Below, one piece after another: positions 52,230 to 60,852 of a DNA stretch of 64,000 nt. The notes beneath the pieces were generated by a model. It made no database searches and was not told where the DNA came from. It saw only the letters and a program-made list of their open reading frames with translations. The first letter of the stretch is position 1, and every line of letters begins with the position of its first letter. Position numbers and translations under genes: made by a program. Source of the DNA: Actinospineispora eucalypti (lineage in GTDB: Bacteria; Actinomycetota; Actinomycetes; Mycobacteriales; Pseudonocardiaceae); assembly GCA_014208095.1 (NCBI GenBank), contig JACHMT010000005.1, forward strand, positions 496,001-560,000. The letters run 5' to 3'.

Positions 52230-53911
52230 CGGTTCTCACCGCCGTGGGCGGGCCGGCCGGTGCGGGACAGGCGGGGAACCGCGTGGGTGGGTGCCATCCG
52301 GGAGGCCCGCGCGGCGGGCCGGTTGGCCGGGCGGGTGCTGGCCGGCGCGGTGTTGGCCGGCCCGTTCGGCGGGGTGTCGCGGTCCGGGCCGCCCGTCGTG
52401 TGTCCGGGACGGTGCGCGGGGCGCCACGGCTGGCCGGCCGGCGGCTCGGCGGGCGGGACATGCGGGGCGGTGGGCAGGGGTAGGTGGGTGGTGGCGCCTC
52501 GGGTGGGCAGGCGCCGCACCCCGGGAGCGGCCAGCCGGTAGCGGGCCGGGTCGGCGGGCAGGTGGAACAGCGCGCCCAGCTCGCCGAGGGTGGCGATCCA
52601 GGTGTGGCCGTGGGTGCGCAGGGTGAGGTACTCGGCCGCCCACAGGCGCCGCCACCGCAGGCGCAGCTCGTTGGTGACCAGCTCGTAGCCGGTGGCGATA
52701 TCGACCGCGCACGCCCGGTCGTGCCGCCAGTCGTGCGGCATGGGCACGCTCACCGCCACCCGCAGCGTCACCCGCAGATGCGGACCCTGGGCGCGTTTCG
52801 CGACCGCCGCGCGTGCCACCGGGTCACCCGAGGTGTCGTCACAGCGGCCGCCCGCCGCACCGCTGCCGGTCCGGTTGCGGGTCGGGGTGCTGGTGCCGGA
52901 GGTGAACACGTCCAGGACCGTCACGACCAGGTGGGCCAGTGCGCCCGCGAGAGTGCCCAACAGCGAGGGCAGCACGGCCCGCAACCCTCCGGCCAGGCCG
53001 CTGGTGACCCGGTCGCGGTCGCGGTGATGCGACACGATCAGTTGCACGCTGGCCTGTTCGCCCGGGGCACGCTCGGCGAGCGCGCCCAGCACCGCGCGCA
53101 ACGGTTCCTCCGACTGGTCGACCACGCCCAGACCGGTGCCGGTGGCTGTGCTGCCGGCGGGGTTCAGCGGCGCCCACGGACCAGCGGCGGGGGTCAGCTC
53201 GAGCAGCCGGGCCGGGTACCGGTGCCACATCGGCGGGTGCGTGGGCTGGACCTGGGCGCCCGGCCACGCGCGGGTGATCGCGTCCGCGACCCGCTGCGGA
53301 CGCACCTTGGGCGGCACCCACACCCCGACGTGCAGCCCGGACGGGTCGGCCCACCACTCCACCGACAGTTGCGGGCGGGGCGCCCAGGGCCAGCCGCGGG
53401 GGGCGTGGCGCAGACACCCGGACAGCACCCGCCACAACCCGGCGGCGCCGCCCGCGGCCATCGTGGCGGGTGGGGTGATCCGTAGCCACACCGCGTCCCC
53501 GGCCGCGCGCAGCCGACTCATCGCGCGGGCGAACACCACCAGCCCACCCGCCACCATCGCCGCGGAGACCAACGCGGCCAGCGGCCAACCGGAGGCCGAC
53601 CAGTCCGCCAGCCCCGTCATCACCCAGGTGAGCCACCCCGACGCCTCGCACGCCACCCGCGCAACCGTGAAGTCGGGGCACTCCGACGCCCCGCCCCCCG
53701 ACCCCGCCGACCCCGCCGACCCCGGCGAGCTGGCCGGCACCGTCGACACGCTCGCCACCAGCGCGGCACCCGCAACCCCAGAGGCGTAAATACGGTGCGC
53801 CACGGAAAACACCCATCCGGCGATGAGCGGCAATACAACGGTAAACGAGATCGGCGCCCACAAGCGGAAGCCGGGACGCTTCCATTGCGGCCGATCAAAG
53901 CATCGGATCAC
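52226..53911 (-). CDS. T4SS coupling-protein N-terminal/membrane module
   Basis: 561 residues from the GTG at 53911 (AAAGGA upstream). Transmembrane segments occur at the N-terminus (PISFTVVLPLIAGWVFSVAH) and around 120-145, then the domain VWLRITPPAT...SVEWWADPSGLHVGVWVPP, which I know as the N-terminal half of actinobacterial VirD4-like proteins. No P-loop. It is translationally coupled to the small duplicate and the ATPase, so the coupling protein seems split into parts. Confidence 0.6.
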   Translation of the reverse strand: MIRCFDRPQWKRPGFRLWAPISFTVVLPLIAGWVFSVAHRIYASGVAGAALVASVSTVPASSPGSAGSAGSGGGASECPDFTVARVACEASGWLTWVMTGLADWSASGWPLAALVSAAMVAGGLVVFARAMSRLRAAGDAVWLRITPPATMAAGGAAGLWRVLSGCLRHAPRGWPWAPRPQLSVEWWADPSGLHVGVWVPPKVRPQRVADAITRAWPGAQVQPTHPPMWHRYPARLLELTPAAGPWAPLNPAGSTATGTGLGVVDQSEEPLRAVLGALAERAPGEQASVQLIVSHHRDRDRVTSGLAGGLRAVLPSLLGTLAGALAHLVVTVLDVFTSGTSTPTRNRTGSGAAGGRCDDTSGDPVARAAVAKRAQGPHLRVTLRVAVSVPMPHDWRHDRACAVDIATGYELVTNELRLRWRRLWAAEYLTLRTHGHTWIATLGELGALFHLPADPARYRLAAPGVRRLPTRGATTHLPLPTAPHVPPAEPPAGQPWRPAHRPGHTTGGPDRDTPPNGPANTAPASTRPANRPAARASRMAPTHAVPRLSRTGRPAHGGENR

Positions 53912-54041
53912 GACAGTTCCTTTCGGAAGATGCAACCCAAGAAAGGGGCTCAGGCGCGGTGTGCGCGTGCGGCTAGAGAGAAGCGACCGTGTCGCGGGAC
54001 GGGCGACTTGTGGTGAGCGAGTCATTTCTAGACCGGCGCCT

Positions 54042-54325
54042 AATGCAGATGGAATGCACGCAACCGCCCCCGCCCGGCGACACGAACGGGTGACAGGGTG
54101 TGCCTGCAATGCAGAAGTAATGCAGCAGCAATGCAGCACCCTTTGACCAGGCGCAACGCTGCGCGCCCGGCCGGCGGCACGAGTCACGGGGCGGCCGGCC
54201 AGCCTCGTCGGCGGGCACGTCGGCGCCGGCGCTGCATTCCATCTGCATTGCATCTGCATTAGTGCGGCAGTCAGCCACTCGATCAGGCGGCGGTCGGGTC
54301 GGGTTCGCTGCATGCGAACTGCATT
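54042..54325. repeat. Iteron arrays B-E between divergent conjugation operons
   Basis: AATGCAG-type units in 11-base phase. B (+): 54042, 54053. C (+): 54108, 54119, 54130. D (-): 54232, 54243, 54254. E (-): 54308, 54319. The plus pair and minus pair face each other around 54140-54230. The whole 53912-54389 gap has no gene and must hold the promoters of both operons. Confidence 0.7.
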
Positions 54326-54389
54326 AGCGGGTGTGGCTTCCTATCGGCGTTCACGTCCCACCCGGACTCCCGCCGAGGAGGCGCATTTC

Positions 54390-55139
54390 ATGACCGCGAG
54401 CGCAGGACACAGCAATCCCGACAATCTCGACAATGGTGATCTGTATGAGGTCGCGACGGTATTCGAGACGTTGGAATCAGCGTTTTGGTGGGTTTCTGTG
54501 GGGCCGTTGCCGGTGACCGTGCACCCGCACGGGTTCACCGATCTGCCGGACCGGCCGTTGTCGCTGCACCAGCTTCGGGTACGGCTGGCCAGCCCCACCG
54601 TGAGCGCGGCCAGCCGCGCGGCGATCTGGTCCTACCTGGTCGCCCGGGCCCGCACCCCGGGTGCGCGGCAACCGGACTGGACCATCGCCGCCGCCGGGAT
54701 CGCGCTGCCCGACCTGGTGCGCATGGTGGCCACCCTGTTTCACCGGCCGGCCGGGCGGGCGTCTGACATCGGGGACCTGGAGGCGGCCGCGCTCGGCGGG
54801 TTCTACGCCGAGCTACGCCGCACCGACCTGGAGGACACCCACGACCCGCGGATCCGGCGACGGCTGCTCATGGCCGCCTACCGCGCCGCCCGCACCCTGC
54901 GCGACACCACCAACACCCCCACCAACAGCACCGGCACCGCCACCAGCACCGGCACCGGCACCGGCACGGGTACCGGGACTGTCGTGAGCACGGGCGCTCC
55001 GCACGCCGCGCCGGGTAGCGGGCGGGGCGGGAGTGGGTGGCCGGCGGCCCGCGCGGTTGAGCGCGACCGCCAGCGCGCACGCCTGGCCCGCGCCGCGCGT
55101 CGTCGCGGGCACGCGCGGGATGAGCAGGTGCGGCCATGA
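54390..55139 (+). CDS. Conjugation-operon hypothetical protein
   Basis: 249 residues from the ATG at 54390 (GAGGAGG nine bases upstream). A helical globular part (FETLESAFWWVSVGPLPVTV to RRRLLMAAYRAARTL) is followed by a Thr-Gly repeat linker (TGTGTGTGTG, encoded by ACCGGC repeats) and an Arg-rich end. No family. It is first in the rightward T4SS operon and overlaps the next gene (ATGA). Confidence 0.6.
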   Translation: MTASAGHSNPDNLDNGDLYEVATVFETLESAFWWVSVGPLPVTVHPHGFTDLPDRPLSLHQLRVRLASPTVSAASRAAIWSYLVARARTPGARQPDWTIAAAGIALPDLVRMVATLFHRPAGRASDIGDLEAAALGGFYAELRRTDLEDTHDPRIRRRLLMAAYRAARTLRDTTNTPTNSTGTATSTGTGTGTGTGTVVSTGAPHAAPGSGRGGSGWPAARAVERDRQRARLARAARRRGHARDEQVRP

Positions 55140-55873
55140 CACCCAGAAAGCCCAACACCGTGGGCCATGTCCGCACCGCGGCCATCACCGCACAACCCGC
55201 CACACCTGCGGCCACCAGGGCAAACATGGCCGTCAACATGGCCGCGGACATGGCCACACACCGTGTGGGCAACACGGTGGACAGCGCGCCGGACATGGCC
55301 GCGGTCACCGTGGCGAGCACAAGCCGGGAACCGGCCAGCACCACCACCAGCGCCGGGCATACGGCCGCTGCCGTGGCCACCGGCCACGGACCGGCCACGA
55401 CCAGGGGCGCCACGGTGAGCGTGTCGTCGCGCGTCGTCGCGGTGGTCGGTCTGCTGGTGGGGCTGGGCTGGTGCCTGCCGGCGCCCGCCACCGGGCAACC
55501 CGTCGTTCACGTCGCCGCCATCGTCTCGGCCGTTCGGTTCGCGGTGGTCAGTGCCTGGCGGCCGGCACAGGCACTCGGCGCGGTGGTGCTCGCCGCACCC
55601 GGCGACCGGGGCGAGCTGCCCGGTTCGCAGATCACCCTCGAACAGTTCGCCGAGAACGTGCAGTGGCTCATCGTCGGCTTTCTGGCGACGTTGACCATCA
55701 CCTTTTTCATGATCGGGTTCGTGCGCATGATCGCGGCCCGCGGGCACAGCGAGGAGTACGGCAAGGCGAAAGAGTCGCTGAAGTCAGCGCTGTACGGGTT
55801 CCTCGGCGTGATGCTCACCCCGGCACTGTTCGGCGCCCTGCAAAGCCTGTTCACGTCGCGGGGTGGGCGGTGA
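55136..55873 (+). CDS. VirB2/TrbC-like pilin candidate
   Basis: 245 residues. The N-terminal Met/Ala/Thr-rich stretch looks non-conserved. A GTG at 55415 begins a signal-like segment (VVAVVGLLVGLGWCLPAPAT). The C-terminus has two helices around a small polar loop (ENVQWLIVGFLATLTITFFM; LKSALYGFLGVMLTPALFGA), the layout of VirB2/TrbC pilins. The function is inferred from topology and position before TrbL. Confidence 0.5.
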   Translation: MTPRKPNTVGHVRTAAITAQPATPAATRANMAVNMAADMATHRVGNTVDSAPDMAAVTVASTSREPASTTTSAGHTAAAVATGHGPATTRGATVSVSSRVVAVVGLLVGLGWCLPAPATGQPVVHVAAIVSAVRFAVVSAWRPAQALGAVVLAAPGDRGELPGSQITLEQFAENVQWLIVGFLATLTITFFMIGFVRMIAARGHSEEYGKAKESLKSALYGFLGVMLTPALFGALQSLFTSRGGR

Positions 55874-57705
55874 ACCTCATGCCACGCTCACACACCCAAC
55901 ACGCCCCCCACGCGCCCGGCCGCGGCGTGGCCGTGTCGCCGGCCGGGGCGCCGCGCGGGTGGCTGGTCACCGCAGCGCTAGCCGTCGTCGCCGGGCTGCT
56001 CGCTGGTCTCGTCATGGTCATGTCCGGCCAGCCGGTGGCCACGTCCGAGAGGGTGGCTGGCCATGGCCACGCGGCCACTGCGGGCCGTGTTGTCGCTGGT
56101 AGCGGTGTTGTGGCCATGGCCGCTGCGGGTCACCCTGCCGGGTTCGGCGTACCCCGTCCGGCGCAACCACCACGCGAGCCGGGGCCCGGGTTCGGAGCGG
56201 AGGCGGTGTGCTCGCCCCCGGCATCCCCGCTCGCCCCGCCTGCGCCACCAGCGGCGCCGGGCGGCGCCCCAGCGGCGCCGAACAGCACGCAGGACCCTGG
56301 ATGGGTCGACAAGGTTCTGACGAAGATCACCGGGTGGGTGACCGATCATGTGGTGCTGCCCGGGTTGGACCCGCTTTTGCGGCTGCTGTCTGGGGTGTTG
56401 TTGAACGCACCGGACCCGCGCTGCATGCCGGGGATGGTCGAGTTGTGGGGGCACACCCGGACCATCGCGGTCGCCCTGTACGGGCTGCTGATCACCGCCG
56501 CCGCGCTGATCGTGATGGGCCACCAAACCGTGCAAACCCGCTACAGCCTCCGGGATTTGGCGCCGCGGCTGGTGTTGGGGTTCGCCGCCGCGAACCTCTC
56601 GCTGTGGATCATCGGGCTCGCGGTCGGGTTCGGTAACGCCCTGACTACAAGTGTGCTCGGCACGGCCGACACCAGCGCAGCGCAGACAGCGTTGCGGGAG
56701 TTGATCGGCGCCGGGATGCGCGACCAACAGGCCGGCGCCTGGATGATCTTCGTCACCGCCGCGTTCGTCGTGGTGGTGGTGCTGGTGTTGATCGGCTACG
56801 TGCAGCGCCTCGCCCTGCTGGCGATCCTCACCGTGGCCGCGCCGCTGGCGTTGGCGTGTCACGCCCTGCCCGGGTTGGACCGGTTGGCGGCGTGGTGGTG
56901 GCGGGCGTTCGCCGCCCTGTTGGGCGCCCAGTTCGCCCAAGCCCTCACGCTGGTGGTGGCGTTGAAGATCTTCCTTGCCCCGGGCGCGGTGGCCGGGTCC
57001 GGGGTGCTGGCCGAGCAGGACATGCGGGTGTTCCTCGCGCTCGGGGTGGTCGTGCTCATGGCGATCATCCCGATCCGGGTCATGAGCGCGGCCAAGCTCA
57101 GCCAGGGCAGCTCGATTCTGTCCTCGGTGGTGCGCACCGTGCTCATGATCAAAACCCTGGGGGCGGTCAAAGCCGGGCGCGCCGCGACGGGGGCCGGTGG
57201 CCGCACCGCCGCCGGGCGGACACGGCCTCGGGTGCCCAGGCACCCGGGCATCGGACCGCGGCACTGGCCCTACGCGGCAGCCACCGGCCCGGCCGGGCGC
57301 GGTCTCGCCGCCGCCCGCCAGGCACACCGCGCCCAGGCGCCCGGCCAGCCGCGGCCCGCGCCGGGACGGCTCCGGCCGCCCGGCCAGCCGGCGGCACCGC
57401 CCGGCATGCCGCACACCTTGCGTCTACCCAGGCCCGGGGCGCAGCCACCGCCGCCCGGGGTGGACACCCGCGCGGCCGGCGGTCGTGCCAGCAACGACGC
57501 CCGCCCGAACCCGCGCCCCCTGGTCACCAGGGCGCCGGGGACCAGCGGGCCACGCCCGGCACCGCCGCCGACCGTGACGCCACGACCCGCGGTCAGGCGA
57601 ACCGACGCCCCGCCGCGTGCCGGGGGACGCACCACCCCGCCCCGGGCACGCCCGGCGGTCTCGCCGAGGCCGCCTCACCCCTCCGGGCGGCGCCGCCCGC
57701 GCTAG
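55870..57705 (+). CDS. TrbL/VirB6-like channel membrane protein
   Basis: 611 residues from the GTG at 55870 (GTGA overlap with the previous stop). After a signal-like helix and a Pro-rich region it has about six hydrophobic segments (residues ~195-425, for example TIAVALYGLLITAAALIVMG and FVVVVVLVLIGYVQRLALLA). A long Pro/Arg-rich cytoplasmic tail follows (from ~440). The pattern matches actinobacterial TrbL/VirB6 proteins. The 57706-57814 gap is short and empty. Confidence 0.75.
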   Translation: MNLMPRSHTQHAPHAPGRGVAVSPAGAPRGWLVTAALAVVAGLLAGLVMVMSGQPVATSERVAGHGHAATAGRVVAGSGVVAMAAAGHPAGFGVPRPAQPPREPGPGFGAEAVCSPPASPLAPPAPPAAPGGAPAAPNSTQDPGWVDKVLTKITGWVTDHVVLPGLDPLLRLLSGVLLNAPDPRCMPGMVELWGHTRTIAVALYGLLITAAALIVMGHQTVQTRYSLRDLAPRLVLGFAAANLSLWIIGLAVGFGNALTTSVLGTADTSAAQTALRELIGAGMRDQQAGAWMIFVTAAFVVVVVLVLIGYVQRLALLAILTVAAPLALACHALPGLDRLAAWWWRAFAALLGAQFAQALTLVVALKIFLAPGAVAGSGVLAEQDMRVFLALGVVVLMAIIPIRVMSAAKLSQGSSILSSVVRTVLMIKTLGAVKAGRAATGAGGRTAAGRTRPRVPRHPGIGPRHWPYAAATGPAGRGLAAARQAHRAQAPGQPRPAPGRLRPPGQPAAPPGMPHTLRLPRPGAQPPPPGVDTRAAGGRASNDARPNPRPLVTRAPGTSGPRPAPPPTVTPRPAVRRTDAPPRAGGRTTPPRARPAVSPRPPHPSGRRRPR

Positions 57706-57814
57706 CCACCACCCGGCCCGCCCTGCCCTGGCTGCTCTGTCTGGACGCCCGCATTGCCGGCGCGCGTCCAGGCAGCGGCCCCCACCCGTGCGACCAGCTC
57801 TGTGAGGTGCCCCG

Positions 57815-58930
57815 ATGGATCAACGTTCTGAGCCTGTCCCGATCCCCGCGAACATCGATTTGGAAGACAAGATCGTCGCTGATCTGAACGGCCGGCAGGT
57901 GATCATCCTGTTGGGCGCGGTCATCCTGCTCTACCTCGCCTACACCGCCACCCGCGACCTGTTGCCGTTGTGGGCGTTCGCGGTTGTGGCTGTGCCGGTG
58001 ATCGTGGTGGCGCTCGCGTTGGCGCTGGTCCGCAGGGACGGGGTCACACTCGACCGCTACCTACTCGCCGCCGTGATCCACCTGACCACGACGCGCGCCC
58101 TTGCCGAGGCCAAGCCGGACACCCGGGCGGGCGCGGTTGAGGTGGGGCAGGCGGACCCGGGCCGGGTCGGGCGCGGCGGCTGGTGGACCCGGCTACGCCG
58201 CCCGTCCCGGCCGGTCACGCTCGCCGCCCGCGAAGTGGCCCAGGCCGGCGGGTTCGGGGTGGTCGACCTGGGCACGCACGGGATGGGCGCGGCCGCGGTG
58301 GTCTCTACCGTGTCGTGGTCGCTGCGCAGCGAGCACGAACAGGCCGCGCTGGTCGCCACGTTCGCGCGCTATCTGAACTCGCTGGCCACCCCGATGCATC
58401 TGCTGGTGCGGGCCACACCCTTGGACCTGTCCGGCCACATCGCCCGACTCGACACGTTCGCCACCACAACCGGGCACGTGCAGCCGGCGCTTGCGGCCGC
58501 CGCGGCCGATCATGCCGATCACCTTGCCCAGCTCGCCGCCGAGCACACCCTGTTGCGCCGACAGATCGTCCTCGTGTTCCGCGAGCCCAACCCGCCCACC
58601 CCGGCCACCAGCGCCGCCAGCCAGGCCCGCCGTGACCGGGCGGCGCTGAACCGGCTCGGCCGACAGCTCGCCGACGCCGCCGCGTTGCTCGCCCCCGCCG
58701 GGCTCGCCGTGACCGCGCTGGACGCCCACCAGGCCGAAGCGGTGCTCTACGCCGCGTGCCGCCCCCACCAGCCCACCACCGCACACCCCGGCGGCACTAA
58801 CCCCGCCGAGCTGTACGGCGCCGGTCGGTACAGCGCCGAGCTGGACGGGGTGGGCGCGGTGGTGGCGGCCGGGCGTCCGCCGGGTGCCGACCACGGTGGG
58901 CACCCGTTGCTACCCGGGGAGCGGCAGTGA
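57815..58930 (+). CDS. PrgI/VirB3-like protein of SCO6880 type
   Basis: 371 residues. PANIDLEDKIVADLNGRQVI and two close transmembrane helices (about 28-45, 50-70) are the PrgI/VirB3-like start. Then comes a soluble domain (LAAREVAQAGGFGVVDLGTH; SLRSEHEQAALVATFARYLN) known from SCO6880-like conjugation proteins. It overlaps the VirB4 start by four bases (GTGA). Confidence 0.8.
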   Translation: MDQRSEPVPIPANIDLEDKIVADLNGRQVIILLGAVILLYLAYTATRDLLPLWAFAVVAVPVIVVALALALVRRDGVTLDRYLLAAVIHLTTTRALAEAKPDTRAGAVEVGQADPGRVGRGGWWTRLRRPSRPVTLAAREVAQAGGFGVVDLGTHGMGAAAVVSTVSWSLRSEHEQAALVATFARYLNSLATPMHLLVRATPLDLSGHIARLDTFATTTGHVQPALAAAAADHADHLAQLAAEHTLLRRQIVLVFREPNPPTPATSAASQARRDRAALNRLGRQLADAAALLAPAGLAVTALDAHQAEAVLYAACRPHQPTTAHPGGTNPAELYGAGRYSAELDGVGAVVAAGRPPGADHGGHPLLPGERQ

Positions 58931-60852
58931 TCCCCGAGTCGATCCTGCGGCGCCTTACCCGCCGGGCAGCCGCCGGGCCGGCGCCCGGCGCCGCGGCAGG
59001 CCCGATCGGGATGGCGCCCGGTGCGCTGCCCGCCGGGCCGGGCACGGCCGGCGCCCCGGCCGCTACCGGCACCACGGCCGGTCTGTTCACGCCCGACGGG
59101 CTCGCCCTGGGCGCCCGGGTGATCCGCGCCGGAGACGGCGTGATCTCCGTGCTCGCGGTCACCGGGTATCCGGCGATGGCCTACCCCGGTTGGCTGGCCC
59201 CGCTGCTCAACCATCCGGGCCGGCTGGACGTGAGCATGCACATCGGGCCGGTGGACCCGATCACCGCCGCGGAGCGGTTGAAACGCCGCCGGGCCCGGCT
59301 GGTCGCCGACCTCGACCACGACGCCCGCACCGGCCGCATCCCCGACCCCCTATGGGAAGCCGCCGACGACGGCGCGGCCGAACTCGCCGCACGCATCGCC
59401 CGCGCCGAAGCACGCCTCTACACGGTCGGGATCTACCTCGCCGTGCACGCCACCGACATCGAGGCCCTCGCCGATGAGGTGGAGGCGGTACGCCGGCTAG
59501 CTGCCTCGCTCATGCTCGACGTGCGCCCCGTGTCCTACCGGCAGCTCGACGGCTGGCAGGCGTGCCTGCCGTTCGCGCTGGAGCAGGTCCGGGTGCACCG
59601 GGTGATGGACACCGACCCAATCGCGGCCGCGTTCCCGTTCGCCTCCGACGAGCTACCCGGACCCGACCCGACCTCGGACGCCGCGCCGGACGGGGTGTTC
59701 CACGGGTTCGCCCTGGACACCAACGGCCTGATCTTCCACGACGAGTTCACCGCAGAGAACTACAACACCGTCATCCTCGGGCCGAGCGGGTTCGGGAAGT
59801 CGTATCTGAACAAGGCGACCCTGTTGCGGTCGCTGTATCGGGATGTCGCCGGCCACCGCATCCAAGCCATCGCGGTCGACCCCGAGGACGAATACACCCA
59901 GCTCACCCACGCCGTAGGCGGGGCGGTCGTACGGGTCGGCGCACCCGGTGTACGGATCAACCCGTTCGACCTGGGCCACGCCCAGCCCGACGCGCTGCGC
60001 CGCCGTGCCCTGTTCCTACACACGTTCGTCGCGGTACTACTCGACCGGGAGATCGACCCGTCCACCCGGGCGGTACTCGACGAGGCGATCACCCACACCT
60101 ACAGCCGCGCCGGAATCACCGCCGACCCGGCCACCTGGGGGCGGCCGGCGTCGATCCTGGCCGATCTCGCCGCCACCCTCGCCGACCACCCCGACCCGGC
60201 CGGGCCGGAACTAGCAACTCAGCTGGGCCCCTACACCGTGGGGGCGTGGTCGGGCCTGTTCAACGGCCCGACCACGACCGAACCGGCCGGGCAGCTCGTG
60301 TCCTGGTCGCTGCGCGAGCTACCCGACGAACTACGCGGGCCGGCGACCCTGGTCGTGCTGGACCACATCTGGCGACAACTCGACAACCCCACCCAGCGCC
60401 GCCCGCGGATCGTGGTGATCGACGAGGCGTGGCGGTTCCTCACCCAGCCGATCGCGCAACAGTTCATCGCCGCGATGGTGCGCAGCAACCGCAAACGGTG
60501 GGGTGCGCTCCGGTTCATCACTCAGCACGTGGGCGACGCGTTGGCCAGCGAACTCGGCGCGGCGATCCTCACCAACGCCGCCACCACGATCTTGACCCGT
60601 CAGCAACCGCAAACCATCGATGAACTTGCCCGGGTCTACGCGCTCACCGCCGGAGAGCAAGCGTTCCTGCTGCGCGCGGGCGTGGGTGAGGCGCTGCTCA
60701 TCACGGCCACCCGCCGGGTAGCCGTGCGGATCGTGGCCAGTCCGGTCGAAGATTCCTTGATCACCACAGACCCGGCGCAGCTCGCCGAGTACGGCAGCGG
60801 CGCCGAGCACCACACCCCGGCCGGCCCGCCCGACCACCCGTGGTCGCCATGA
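58927..60852 (+). CDS. VirB4/TraC-type conjugation ATPase
   Basis: 641 residues. Walker A GPSGFGKS (285-292), Walker B IVVIDEAWRFL (Asp499-Glu500), LRFITQHVGDAL and the arginine-finger region RQQPQTIDELARVY. The N-terminal domain (about 40-270) is of VirB4 type. It powers assembly or substrate movement of the T4SS at the membrane. Coupled to both neighbours by overlaps. Confidence 0.92.
   Translation: MIPESILRRLTRRAAAGPAPGAAAGPIGMAPGALPAGPGTAGAPAATGTTAGLFTPDGLALGARVIRAGDGVISVLAVTGYPAMAYPGWLAPLLNHPGRLDVSMHIGPVDPITAAERLKRRRARLVADLDHDARTGRIPDPLWEAADDGAAELAARIARAEARLYTVGIYLAVHATDIEALADEVEAVRRLAASLMLDVRPVSYRQLDGWQACLPFALEQVRVHRVMDTDPIAAAFPFASDELPGPDPTSDAAPDGVFHGFALDTNGLIFHDEFTAENYNTVILGPSGFGKSYLNKATLLRSLYRDVAGHRIQAIAVDPEDEYTQLTHAVGGAVVRVGAPGVRINPFDLGHAQPDALRRRALFLHTFVAVLLDREIDPSTRAVLDEAITHTYSRAGITADPATWGRPASILADLAATLADHPDPAGPELATQLGPYTVGAWSGLFNGPTTTEPAGQLVSWSLRELPDELRGPATLVVLDHIWRQLDNPTQRRPRIVVIDEAWRFLTQPIAQQFIAAMVRSNRKRWGALRFITQHVGDALASELGAAILTNAATTILTRQQPQTIDELARVYALTAGEQAFLLRAGVGEALLITATRRVAVRIVASPVEDSLITTDPAQLAEYGSGAEHHTPAGPPDHPWSP

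Noticed and set aside
54938..54980. ACCGGC tandem repeat as a regulatory element
   Set aside because: It is in frame and encodes a Thr-Gly linker of the 54390 gene.
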